Source: an uncultured Eubacteriales bacterium (GTDB lineage: Bacteria; Bacillota; Clostridia; Christensenellales; Aristaeellaceae). Taken from it: a stretch of 43,792 nucleotides of DNA. Positions 23,801 through 31,987 of this stretch are shown piece by piece; the stretch's first letter is position 1; every line of letters begins with the position of its first letter. The stretch is from positions 1 to 43,792 of the forward strand of contig CACZLE010000012.1 of assembly GCA_902781945.1 (NCBI GenBank), read 5' to 3'. Position numbers and translations under genes: made by a program. Below the pieces are notes generated by a model, which saw nothing but the letters and a program-made list of their open reading frames with translations, searched no databases and had not been told where the DNA came from.

Positions 23801-26140
23801 CCGGAGGGGTCTACCCTGTCCGTGGAGCTGGTGCCCGTTTACGCCCAGGCCGAAGTGGATGAGGCCGTGGAGCGCGAGCGCCAGGAGGGCGTCAACGTGG
23901 CCGTGTCCTACACCTTCGATATCAAGGTGCTGGACAAGGACGGCGAGGAAGTGATCGTGGGCGAGGACCAGCAGGTGCAGGTGCTCTTCTCCATGGCTGC
24001 CGCCGCGGATGAAAACCTGAGCACCCAGGTCTACCACGTCACCGAGGAGGAAAACGGCGATCTTTCCGCCGCCGCCCTGGAGGTGGAAACCGAGGGCGAA
24101 ACCGTCACCGTTACCACCGACGGCTTCTCCATCTACACGGTGGAATTTACCTATAACGATCTGGTATATGTGATGCAGGGGGATACAATCGTTCCCCTCA
24201 GAGAGATATTGGATACCTTGCACCTCACCGGCACCGCCACAGCAGTGGAGGTGAGCGACTCCATTCTGCTGGATGCGCAGCCGAACGGCGACGATTGGCT
24301 GATCTCCACCTCGTCTTCCTTCACCACCGAGGAATGGATGAAGGTGACCATCAACGGGATCGTGTATCAGATCAAGATCGTAAATGACATCAGTTACGAA
24401 GAAGACACTAATGTTTCTCAGGTCATGGTCGGCGGCACAGAAGTTACCTTTATGAAGGGTTTGCCGCCTGCCAACGTCTATATTGATACCAAGGCGATGG
24501 ATGATGCAGAGCGTAATGAGACGATTAAAGTTTATATTGATCCAAGCACAAATTCTACATCCAGTTATATGGTAGAAAGACAAGTAAGTAATGGTAAGGA
24601 TGACGGTTTGGGCCTTTGGGTCAGAGATGATCGTTTCAAGAACGCCGGTAAAGTTATTGATCTTGCTCATGAAGTAACTATCACGTACCCAAAATGCGCT
24701 GTTTTGTCCGATGGCAGCAGAGTCGATGTTGTGATTAAGCTTAAAGATATTAAAATTGAGACAAGCGCTTCTAATATCAAGCCTGGAAATTCTCCTGATT
24801 TCAACGGACTCGTAAAAATATTCAAAACAAGAAAGCTCAATGAATCAGAAACAGATGCTGGTCGTAATGTTTCTACCGGTGTAGCTGAGTGGGCAAAATA
24901 TTGGTATTATGGTCTCGAAGTGAACTGCACTATCAGCGTTCCCGGCGCGCCTGCCGACGGAAAAATGGTTTATGCAATGCGCGGAATTAATGTTTTGCGC
25001 GATAATAATAATTATAATCAATTTTTAAATAGTCGCAAATACAATAATTTTTCCGAACAGGTAGAAATCATTAACACTGAAACTGTATATGTTCCCTCTG
25101 GCCACAACATGAAAATCATCAAAAATACAGATAATAATCGTCCTATTTTAGTGGGAAGGGGAGTAGGCAACAATAATACTTATCTAAATGGTTTTGCTAC
25201 CGTTGTTAATGCAAAGTCGGGCTTCCAGTTTGTTTTCCGTGCGGCTGGTGGCTGGAATCCTTCTTCGGGTTCTCAGACTATTAACAACCGCCTCTATCCT
25301 GATCAGGCCCTGTTTAAATTGGTATCAAAATCATACGAAGGCGGCAGTATTAAGACCACATCGCAGGGCAACCGTCAGGGTGACTTGACGCCGAATCCTC
25401 CGGGAGATGAGGTATTGGACGAAGGCACGCTCTATGTTATGAGGGGTAAAGAGTTTACCTACACCATGACACCGGAGTATGGTTATATCCTTGATAAGGT
25501 AGAAGTAGACGATGAAAAGTTAGAGAGCGGTAACCCTGACCTTGCCAACTTTGAAACACATCATAAATCCAACGGCGACGTGTATTACACCTATGCATTC
25601 AAGAATATTACCCAAGACCATAAGATTGAGGTGTATTGGAAGCCCATTACCCTGGAAGTGACCAAACAGGTTATGGGCAACATGGGCAACAAGACGCAGG
25701 TTTTCAATTACACAATTGACATAAAAAACGGCTCTTATACCGGCGTCATCGGCAATATCACTTACAAAATAGGCTCCGGTGCCAAAGCATCTGCCAGTCT
25801 GCCCTTTACCTTCTCACTGTCGCATGGAGAGACGATAACCTTCACCAGCCTGCCCTATGGCGGAAAATACAAGGTTACTGAAACAGTGGTGGATGGATAT
25901 ATTGTCGCTTCTTCAAAGAAAGTGAACGGAAGTTCTGTCATAACCGCATCCACTAACCCGGAGATGACGGGCACTTTGGACAGTGCGCTAAACCAGGTCA
26001 CCTATACCAACACAAGAATGGTAGCCACCCCCACCGGCATTTACGACAGCCCCGCTCCCGCCCTGTGGATGGCGGCGCTGGCGATGCAGCTCCTTTGCAC
26101 AGTGGTTCTGATGGAAAGGAGGAAGAAGCGCCATGAATAA
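20885..26140 (+). CDS. Giant sortase-anchored adhesin with tandem CHAP-like domains
   Basis: 1751 residues. Order: signal peptide (1-26); Thr/Glu/Pro/Asp-rich stalk (~59-250); Ig/PKD-like part (~255-438); CHAP/NlpC-like domain (~452-612) with C503 (AKWCAMF), H566 (LTHVGIVE) and N584; Ig-like part; a second CHAP-like copy (~718-880) in which the Cys is D782 (RWDAAF); SH3-like part (~886-946); AT-rich unique region (~1163-1586); a pilin-type domain with likely isopeptide K1594, E1666, N1709; sorting signal P1716-T-G-I1719, hydrophobic helix and RRKKRHE tail. Probably a wall-anchored tip adhesin that cuts peptidoglycan. Start ATG 20885 follows GAGGG; the TTG at 20873 is less likely. The stop overlaps the next gene. 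Confidence 0.82.
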   Translation: MKKLFRKGLSLMLALILMLAPVASGASDGEHYAGTVTEYGEEETGYLETYLSQTATVASVTPETPAPVESILPELAEAPAQTNSEETPAAVVPSIETAAPASFEEPTDTSADSAPAAPADVFVPSTDTPDDETPDEIPDETPADEPESTPTDAPVETPEPSTGEDGGDTTDETPEAGPADTPSDTLPDEEPGDAPTEEPGDVTIDEPGEGSDETPTDEPGNETEDQPGDTPAEDVETGDGNEETPTEEEPAAPIVITGVDSKSFLYLGDTMTWRVQAENAESIAYTITDEYNNPLASGTADAEGLIQFTPAHAFVYKIAVTATAGEQQALAMGTLFVSDGPLSLNIAPVSPFAVAGEQPLTSLTDITGGVLPYTVTWRYLVDGALAYEETKTVAEGAVSHAYLPEQDGEYTVAVTVVDRDGIMEQQSIVIPVSVNETEVPWQWTASVGDVELTGDWRKDLLAVARTQLGYIQNNRNFRIDGTGLLNAYTRYGDWYGAPYAKWCAMFISFCLEYAGVPAAAVPRDASCTNWHRVFYGMGAYEVADGYTPEPGDLMFFTEGDSMLLTHVGIVERVEDGVVTTIEGNVGGTVGRRTHSMTDSDVAGYASMRTLMRLAGVLEQFEEPEEEVALQAVISTMPRYGLVGMEASVGVTVTGGEAPYTITLNQDQITAQEAGEAFLTVVPDTFGDYPLAATVTDSLGDTVQAETMLPVSSGAAELRADWESALAAVALTGDANADAVALALSQVGYQQDENSFIMNEEGQRLPYTRYGDWAGVPFGARWDAAFVSFCLTYAGRQVTTADTATLISALGGIREKAGYISMPGDVAVLQAEDQPRLAIVAQASAASVQVVEAWQGQVALRDYDLQDETLLGFVSLNAQPEPMGPRFTAQDEVAVYEQPDLDSPVVAVIPTADTKVTLWAISEDEEPWAQISYEAILGYVPASMLREEASPAFEQMATLNGVNITVIAAPGVFPEGSTLSVELVPVYAQAEVDEAVERERQEGVNVAVSYTFDIKVLDKDGEEVIVGEDQQVQVLFSMAAAADENLSTQVYHVTEEENGDLSAAALEVETEGETVTVTTDGFSIYTVEFTYNDLVYVMQGDTIVPLREILDTLHLTGTATAVEVSDSILLDAQPNGDDWLISTSSSFTTEEWMKVTINGIVYQIKIVNDISYEEDTNVSQVMVGGTEVTFMKGLPPANVYIDTKAMDDAERNETIKVYIDPSTNSTSSYMVERQVSNGKDDGLGLWVRDDRFKNAGKVIDLAHEVTITYPKCAVLSDGSRVDVVIKLKDIKIETSASNIKPGNSPDFNGLVKIFKTRKLNESETDAGRNVSTGVAEWAKYWYYGLEVNCTISVPGAPADGKMVYAMRGINVLRDNNNYNQFLNSRKYNNFSEQVEIINTETVYVPSGHNMKIIKNTDNNRPILVGRGVGNNNTYLNGFATVVNAKSGFQFVFRAAGGWNPSSGSQTINNRLYPDQALFKLVSKSYEGGSIKTTSQGNRQGDLTPNPPGDEVLDEGTLYVMRGKEFTYTMTPEYGYILDKVEVDDEKLESGNPDLANFETHHKSNGDVYYTYAFKNITQDHKIEVYWKPITLEVTKQVMGNMGNKTQVFNYTIDIKNGSYTGVIGNITYKIGSGAKASASLPFTFSLSHGETITFTSLPYGGKYKVTETVVDGYIVASSKKVNGSSVITASTNPEMTGTLDSALNQVTYTNTRMVATPTGIYDSPAPALWMAALAMQLLCTVVLMERRKKRHE

Positions 26141-26807
26141 CGACATGGAGCGGCGCGGCTCCTCCGTTCCCATGGGCCGACCCACGGGAGCCGACCCACC
26201 GGTTCGCCGCCGCCGCATCGATCGGCGGGGAGGCCGTCACGGACCCCTTCACAGGCCGCCGCCGGGAACAGGCGGCGAGGGCGAGGGCAGCGGCCCGGGT
26301 GATGGCCCACCGCGAACAGGCGCGATGATCGTCCGGTTTATCGTCAAACTGGCGGTCATCGCGGGCATCCTGGCCGCGGTGTACATCTGGGTGATGGGCA
26401 TCCACATCCAGCACGGCAACCGCATGTATCCCTTCATCATGGACGGTGATCTGCTGATCACCTACAAGCTGGACACCTACCGCGCCGGGGACGTGGTGGT
26501 GTACCGCAGCCCCACGGATGGCACGCCCCAGGTGAGCCGCATCGCCACCATCGGCGCCTACACGCTGGATTTTACCGCCCAGGGCGAGCTGCTGGTAAAC
26601 GGCAGCATCCCCAACGACAAGGTGTTCTATCCCACCGAACTGCCGGAAACCTCCGGCGTCACCTTCCCCTACCAAACCACCCCCGACGGCTATTTCCTGC
26701 TGGATGACTTCCGTACCCAGGGCGCGGACAGCCGCGTCTTCGGCCAGATCAAGCGGGAAGACTTGCTGGGCAAGGTGGTGTACGTGTTCCGCAGGCGCGG
26801 GATATGA
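26133..26807 (+). CDS. Signal-peptidase-like pilus assembly protein, catalytic residues lost
   Basis: 224 residues. The first ~64 are Arg/Pro/Gly-rich, then a transmembrane helix (~65-85) and an S26 fold. Where signal peptidase I has GxSMxP, this protein has HGNRMYPFIMDGDLLI with R97 in the Ser position. Where the Lys-Arg pair (KR) belongs it reads VSRIATIG, with S135 for Lys. Both catalytic residues are thus gone, as in streptococcal SipA, which is needed for pilus polymerisation but is not a protease. Start ATG 26133 follows GGAGG by 11 bases and overlaps the adhesin stop; a shorter start at 26325 is possible. It likely acts with the sortase at the membrane. Confidence 0.78.
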   Translation: MNNDMERRGSSVPMGRPTGADPPVRRRRIDRRGGRHGPLHRPPPGTGGEGEGSGPGDGPPRTGAMIVRFIVKLAVIAGILAAVYIWVMGIHIQHGNRMYPFIMDGDLLITYKLDTYRAGDVVVYRSPTDGTPQVSRIATIGAYTLDFTAQGELLVNGSIPNDKVFYPTELPETSGVTFPYQTTPDGYFLLDDFRTQGADSRVFGQIKREDLLGKVVYVFRRRGI

Positions 26808-26879
26808 TCTTCGGTTTAAGGCATTGCGCTTTAACAATACAACGAACAAAAAAGATAAAAACGAAAGGATGGTAACCCC

Positions 26880-27956
26880 ATGAAGAAAACCAAACAATTG
26901 CTGGTTCTGCTGCTGGCTGTGATGCTGGTGGTGGGGAACATAGTACCCGTAAACGCGGCTACTACTTACGATTCTGTATCTCCCAGCCCTGCAACCATTA
27001 CCGTGGAACATACCATGACATTGAAAGATGCGCAGAGAACTCTTTCATATCCCATTTCGTATTCTTTGGAAGTGAAGGAAGGCGTAACTGGCCCTGACGG
27101 CACCAACGTGAATGTGGCTGTTACTGGAAAACCCTCAATAACAAGTGCAATTAACATTCCGGTTGGAAATTATACCTCAACAAGCGGCGTAATTTCAAAT
27201 ACTTTGACAATTGATTGGACTGGCGTGAGCTTTAAAGAACCCGGCGTGTATAAGTGGCAAGTCGAAAAGAAAATTACTGCTCAAGGCCCTGAAACGCTTT
27301 CCAACGACGGTGGCACATCTTATGTTTATGCCTACGTTGTTGACAATGGTGGAACTTTAAGTGTTGAACAAGTAGGCATGGCTGTTGATAAGGCACTGAC
27401 CGTAAAACGTAATCTTGCAGATACTTATCCTGCTTCTGCACATGACCTTACAGTTGAAAAAATAATTCAAGGCAACGAAGCCTCTATGAATCAATATTTT
27501 AAGTTGTTGGTTACATTGAAACTGCCGGATGGTGCTTCGGGTAACTATAATATTATAGCGGCAAGTGGAAGCAGTTATGATGCTTCTGTCCCAGAGACGG
27601 CTTATCATTCGGCACAGACTAACCCGATTAAAACCGGTGATCTTACGGGAACTCCAAAAGAAATAGCAGTATGGCTGAAGGGAGGACAAAAAATTATTTT
27701 TGAAGCCCTTCCTGATAATACAATTTATTCTGTCACAGAAGATGCGGATACTGCAAAGGGTTATACTATGACTGGTAGTGTGTCAGGCATAACCTTGGAT
27801 TTGGATAGAACCGTTGCCATCGTGAATACGAAGACAGCAACGACGCCTACGGGTATCATTCTCCAGGCTGCCGCGCCTGTGGCGGGCATCGTGCTGGCCC
27901 TGGCCCTGCTGGCTGTGGTGATGCTGAGCAAAAAGCGCAGCGCCGCCCGTCGGTAA
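26880..27956 (+). CDS. Major pilin (FctA-type) with TPTGI sorting signal
   Basis: 358 residues. Signal peptide to ~residue 27 (VNAATT). The N-terminal domain has the FctA/Spy0128 pilin signature GVSFKEPGVYKWQVEKKI. A second domain (~190-318) shows K194, E287 and N316 placed as intramolecular isopeptide residues. Sorting signal P323-T-G-I326, hydrophobic helix, KKRSAARR tail. Motif and tail resemble the adhesin's, so the same sortase should use both. The DNA for ~26960-27840 is visibly AT-rich compared with the GC-rich ends, suggesting an exchanged core. Confidence 0.82.
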   Translation: MKKTKQLLVLLLAVMLVVGNIVPVNAATTYDSVSPSPATITVEHTMTLKDAQRTLSYPISYSLEVKEGVTGPDGTNVNVAVTGKPSITSAINIPVGNYTSTSGVISNTLTIDWTGVSFKEPGVYKWQVEKKITAQGPETLSNDGGTSYVYAYVVDNGGTLSVEQVGMAVDKALTVKRNLADTYPASAHDLTVEKIIQGNEASMNQYFKLLVTLKLPDGASGNYNIIAASGSSYDASVPETAYHSAQTNPIKTGDLTGTPKEIAVWLKGGQKIIFEALPDNTIYSVTEDADTAKGYTMTGSVSGITLDLDRTVAIVNTKTATTPTGIILQAAAPVAGIVLALALLAVVMLSKKRSAARR

Positions 27957-27984
27957 GCCTGATTCCTACGCAACCAATCAATCC

Positions 27985-28024
27985 GGGGGAGGGAGCGCAA
28001 CGGCCTCCCTCCCCTCCCTCTTTT
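27985..28024 (+). terminator. Terminator-like hairpin after the major pilin
   Basis: GGGGAGGGAG (27986-27995) pairs perfectly with CTCCCTCCCC (28005-28014), followed by TCCCTCTTTT. It probably reduces read-through so that pilin mRNA exceeds sortase mRNA. Confidence 0.65.
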
Positions 28025-28222
28025 AAGGCTTCTCCTGGGAGAAGCTGTCACCCGTAGGGTGACTGATGTGGGCTTTGCTGGAGAAAACGCCCGCTGCGGC
28101 GGGGATCCCACATCCGACCTCGCTACGCTCAGCCACCGCCCGTGGCCTACCGGCCCGCCTTTCGCTGAAAGCCTGCCACTGGCAGCCTTTCCGGGCGCTC
28201 CAGGCCTCCCGGGAGAAGCCTT
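28025..28222. repeat. MITE-like palindromic intergenic element
   Basis: 198 bp with ends AAGGCTTCTCCTGGGAG and (complement) AAGGCTTCTCCCGGGAG, 16 of 17 matching. Inside is GTCACCC-GTA-GGGTGAC (28047-28063). Similar non-coding units are, from memory, scattered through gut Firmicutes genomes. It lies between the pilin terminator and the sortase SD. No convincing ORF. Confidence 0.6.
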
Positions 28223-28277
28223 TTGGTTGGGCACAATAACCTATCCCCTTAGAAGCTAATTTTAACGAGGAGAAACA

Positions 28278-28982
28278 ATGGTCAATCATGTTGTCCGCTG
28301 GATGGATGAGGCGCTGAATCTGCTGGTGCTGCTGCTGGTGGCGGTGGTGCTGTTTGTCAGCGTCTATTCCCTGATGGACAATATTCAATTGTACCGCAAC
28401 GCCCAGGACGACAGCCTGTTTGTGTACAAGCCGCCCCTGGGCACCGCCCTTGCCGATTACAAGCGCATCAGTGAAAAGCAGACCGCCTGGCTGACCCTGC
28501 ACGATACCAGCGTGGATTATCCTGTGATGCAGGGGGCCAACAACTTTGAATTTTTGAACATCGATCCCTATGGCGAATTCAAATTAAGCGGCTCTATCTT
28601 TTTGGATTATAGCAATGATAAAAATTATCAGGATGAATATTCTTTGATCTATGGGCACCACATGGATCGCAACACCATGTTTGGCGCGCTGGATTATTTC
28701 TTAGACAGAACCTATTTTAATGATCACTCCCAGGGCACCCTGACCACCGCCGACGGCGTCTACGATATCGACCTGTTCGCCGTCTCCGGCGCGGACGGCA
28801 CCGACCCTACCATTTTTAGCCCCCATGGGCGCACGACAGAGGAAATTATCGCGTATATAGAAGAAAACGCGGATATATATACGGGCTATGAAGCGGGCAA
28901 GCCCATCCTGGCGCTGTCCACCTGCTATGGCGAGACGGCGGAGAGCCGGCTGGTGGTGTTTGGCACCCTGACCCGGCGCTGA
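28278..28982 (+). CDS. Class B sortase (pilus polymerase/anchor)
   Basis: 234 residues. N-terminal transmembrane helix (~residues 13-33), then the sortase barrel. Catalytic H127 (IYGHHMD), C216 (LSTCYGET) and R224 (ESRLVVFG) are present. The long VDYPVMQGANNFEFLN segment and the extra helices are class B features. It joins pilins between sorting-motif Thr and a lysine, or to the cell wall. Class B sortases act as pilus polymerases in some Gram-positive loci. The neighbours indicate that TPTGI is its substrate motif. SD GAGGAG. Confidence 0.85.
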   Translation: MVNHVVRWMDEALNLLVLLLVAVVLFVSVYSLMDNIQLYRNAQDDSLFVYKPPLGTALADYKRISEKQTAWLTLHDTSVDYPVMQGANNFEFLNIDPYGEFKLSGSIFLDYSNDKNYQDEYSLIYGHHMDRNTMFGALDYFLDRTYFNDHSQGTLTTADGVYDIDLFAVSGADGTDPTIFSPHGRTTEEIIAYIEENADIYTGYEAGKPILALSTCYGETAESRLVVFGTLTRR

Positions 28983-29030
28983 CCGGGAAAAGCCCCCTTT
29001 TGACAAACACAGGAAAGGAAGCACAAAACC

Positions 29031-29834
29031 ATGAAAGCAACCACGGGACGGCGCGGAAGAGGAATAGCCCTGCTGCTGGCGGCCTGCCTGATCATGGCCG
29101 TGGTGTATGGGGCGCTGGCCGCCACGGAGAGCGTGACGGTGTATATCCCCGTTTCGGCCACCGGCGCAGCCTGCACCGCCCTGCTGACGGGCAGCGGCGT
29201 AAACATGACCCAGACCCTTACCCCCGGCAGCAGCGCCACCTTTACCCTGACCGTCAACGGCCTGGGACGCTTTGAATATACCCTGCGCCTGACCGATGCG
29301 GATACCGCCATGATCGATTATGACGACACGGTGTTTACCGTGGACGTGGACACCTACTGGGCCGACGCCACCACCCTGGCCTACGTGCTGAGCGCCAACC
29401 ACGGCGCGGGCACCCCCAAGGTGGCCGAAATCCGGTTTGACAATAGCATCAATACTCCCGTGGTGACCCCCGATAATCCCCCCACGGCGCCCGCATTGAC
29501 GCCCAGCGCCACACCGAGGCCCACACCCACCGAGACCCCTGCCCCCACGGCCACCGTTCCGCCTACGGCAAGCCCCGTTCCCACGGCTTCGCCTACGCCC
29601 GTGCCCGCCGTGACGGCTACGCCCTCCCCCGAACCCACCGTGACCCCCACCCCTGACCCCAACGCCACCCCCGCGCCCACGCCCTATTTTGAGGTGGACC
29701 GCGAACGGCCCACGCCCCAGCCCGGCGCCACCGAGCCGCCCCACAGAGGACCGGTGGTGGAGGAAATAGAGGATTACAACGTGCCGCTGGGCCTGGGCGC
29801 CGTGATCAACCACGTGGGCGATACCTTTGACTGA
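29031..29834 (+). CDS. FctB-like minor pilin or cell-wall linker without sorting helix
   Basis: 267 residues. Signal/TM segment (residues ~12-30). The core (~35-140) resembles the FctB-type pilin fold (RFEYTLRLTDADTAMIDYDD, TVFTVDVD). A Pro/Thr-rich stretch (~148-225) of TPTETPAPT type follows, then VEEIEDYNVPLGLGAVINHV and the C-terminus. It has no C-terminal hydrophobic helix. The NVPLG motif could be a sortase substrate without membrane retention, or it may stay anchored by the N-terminal helix. It is placed directly after the sortase in the pilus operon. Confidence 0.65.
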   Translation: MKATTGRRGRGIALLLAACLIMAVVYGALAATESVTVYIPVSATGAACTALLTGSGVNMTQTLTPGSSATFTLTVNGLGRFEYTLRLTDADTAMIDYDDTVFTVDVDTYWADATTLAYVLSANHGAGTPKVAEIRFDNSINTPVVTPDNPPTAPALTPSATPRPTPTETPAPTATVPPTASPVPTASPTPVPAVTATPSPEPTVTPTPDPNATPAPTPYFEVDRERPTPQPGATEPPHRGPVVEEIEDYNVPLGLGAVINHVGDTFD

Positions 29835-29861
29835 TTGCGGGAAAGGATTGCGTGAAAAGCG

Positions 29862-31967
29862 ATGAAAAGCACAAGATTTGGGCTGAAACGCGGTTTATCC
29901 CTTTTGCTGGCCCTGACGCTGCTGCTGGCGGCCCTGCCCCTTTCCGCCCTGGCGGAGGACGTGGAGGAGCTGCCTGAGGAGGAGCTGGTGCCCCGGGAGC
30001 TGCGGGTGGTGAACCCCACCGCCATGAGCGGAAACTTTTTTAACAAAATATTTGGCAACAATACCTCGGATATCGACGTGCGCGCGCTGATCCATGGCTA
30101 TAACCTGGTGGACTGGGACCAGGAGCAGGGCGTGTACGAGATCGACCCCTCTGTGGTATCCCGCGTGATGGAGACCCGGGACGACCAGGGCAACCGCACC
30201 TATTTTATCGCGCTGCACGAGGACCTTTACTATTCCGACGGCACGCCCATCACGGCCTGGGATTACGCGTTTTCGCTGCTGCTCTCCGTGAGCCCCGAAT
30301 TGGAGGAGATCGGCGGCATGATCTACCGCGCGGCGCACATTCTGGGCGCGGAGCAGTATATCCGCGGCGAATCCTCCACCCTGGGCGGCGTGGAGGTGCT
30401 GAACGATTATCAATTGGCCATCACCCTGGACCATGAGTTTTTGCCCTTCTTTTTTGAAGTGGGCCTGCTGCTGTGCAACCCCTACCCCATCCAGGTGATC
30501 GCCCCCGGCTGCAAGGTGTATGACGACGGCAACGGCGTGTACATCGACAACGAGGACCGCACCATCCCCCAGCGGCTGTTTACCGCGGAGCTGCTGCGCG
30601 AAACCATGCTGGACCCCGAGACCGGCTATATCAGCCACCCCTCCGTGGTGAGCGGGCCCTACACGCTGACCGAATATGACGGGGTGACGGCGCATTTTGA
30701 GCGCAATCCCTATTTCAAGGGCGACGCCCACGGCAAGGTCCCGCAGATCGAGCGCATCAGCCTGAGCGTGGCGGACAGCGACACGGTGATCCAGCAGATT
30801 GTGGACGGCGAAATCGATCTGGTAAACAAGCTTTCCGAGGGCGAGGCCATCCGGGAAGGCCTGATGGCGGGCTCTGACGCCGGGCTGCGATTCAGCAACT
30901 ATCCCCGGGTGGGTCTGACCCACGTGACGTTCAGCTATGAGCGGCCCACCGTGCATGAGAAAGAAGTGCGCCAGGCCATCGCCTGGTGCATGGACCGGGA
31001 CGCGCTGACCAATGCCTATTGCCAGGGCATGGGATTGCGGGTGGACGGCTATTTCGGCATCCAGCAATGGGAATACATGCTGCTCAAGGGGCAGCTGGAT
31101 TACCCGGTGGACCGGGACCCCGAGCATCCCCTGAGCGACGCGGAATATGACCGGGCCATGGCCGAATGGGAAGAATTGACGCTGGACGGCCTGACAGAAT
31201 ACCATGTGGATACCGGACGGGCCAACAGCCTGCTAAATCAGGCCGGATGGACGCTGAACCGGGACGGCGAAGCCTATCGCCCCGGCGAGGACGACGTGCG
31301 GTGCAAGTGGATTGACGGCGAATTGGTGGCGCTGGACCTGACGATGATGTATCCCGAGGGCAACCACATCGCCGATTATCTGCAGGAATACATGATCGAC
31401 CATCTGAACGAGTGCGGCATCCTGCTGACCCTGGTGCCCACCGAGATGACCGAGCTACTGGAGGCCTATTACCGTCAGGCGCCCCGGGATACGGACATGG
31501 TCTACCTGGGCACCAACTTCTACATCGTCGTGGACCCGTCCATTTCCTTCAGCGCCGATCCCACGCCCTATCATCAGCTGTGGAACATCATTTACAGCGA
31601 CGACGAGGAGCTGTATCAGCTGGCTGTGGATATGCGCAAAACGGAGCCGGGCGACATTTACGGCTACGTGAAAAAGTGGATCGCCTTCCAGCATCGCTTC
31701 AACGACGTGCTGCCCGCCATCCCGGTGTATTCCAACATCTACTATGACTTTTTCACCGAGGAGCTGGAAAACTATTATATCCCCGCCCACGTGAGCTGGG
31801 CCCAGGCCATCCTGGAAAGCACCTTCGCCACCGGCGAAGAGCCTTTGGAGGAGAGGGTGAAGATTGAGGAAGAGGAATTCTTCGAGGATGAGGAAGAAGA
31901 ATTCCTTGAAGACGGGGAAGAATTTTTTGAGGACGACGAGGAGGAATACTTCTTCTTCGATGAGTAA
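29862..31967 (+). CDS. Family 5 (peptide-type) solute-binding protein with poly-Glu tail
   Basis: 701 residues. Signal peptide ending ALAED (~31), without a lipobox Cys. The body follows the DppA/OppA family: FIALHEDLYYSDGTPITAWD, YAFSLLLS, GPYTLTEYDG, FERNPYFKGD, IVDGEIDLVNKLSEGEA, EVRQAIAWCMDRDALTNAY. The last ~45 residues are almost only Glu, Asp and Phe (EEEEFFEDEEEEFLEDGEEF). No permease genes adjoin. It is in line with the pilus genes, so it may be a surface-displayed or shed binding protein. The ligand cannot be read from the sequence. Confidence 0.75.
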   Translation: MKSTRFGLKRGLSLLLALTLLLAALPLSALAEDVEELPEEELVPRELRVVNPTAMSGNFFNKIFGNNTSDIDVRALIHGYNLVDWDQEQGVYEIDPSVVSRVMETRDDQGNRTYFIALHEDLYYSDGTPITAWDYAFSLLLSVSPELEEIGGMIYRAAHILGAEQYIRGESSTLGGVEVLNDYQLAITLDHEFLPFFFEVGLLLCNPYPIQVIAPGCKVYDDGNGVYIDNEDRTIPQRLFTAELLRETMLDPETGYISHPSVVSGPYTLTEYDGVTAHFERNPYFKGDAHGKVPQIERISLSVADSDTVIQQIVDGEIDLVNKLSEGEAIREGLMAGSDAGLRFSNYPRVGLTHVTFSYERPTVHEKEVRQAIAWCMDRDALTNAYCQGMGLRVDGYFGIQQWEYMLLKGQLDYPVDRDPEHPLSDAEYDRAMAEWEELTLDGLTEYHVDTGRANSLLNQAGWTLNRDGEAYRPGEDDVRCKWIDGELVALDLTMMYPEGNHIADYLQEYMIDHLNECGILLTLVPTEMTELLEAYYRQAPRDTDMVYLGTNFYIVVDPSISFSADPTPYHQLWNIIYSDDEELYQLAVDMRKTEPGDIYGYVKKWIAFQHRFNDVLPAIPVYSNIYYDFFTEELENYYIPAHVSWAQAILESTFATGEEPLEERVKIEEEEFFEDEEEEFLEDGEEFFEDDEEEYFFFDE

Positions 31968-31987
31968 CACAGCAAAGCCATTTTTAA

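Noticed and set aside
21257..24670. A 1137-residue frame antisense to the adhesin
   Set aside because: It has no start context or domain and is Gly/His/Arg-rich. The plus strand has signal peptide, CHAP and sorting motifs.
28059..28259. A 66-residue frame in the pilin-sortase gap
   Set aside because: It lies within the palindromic repeat element and has no SD or domain.
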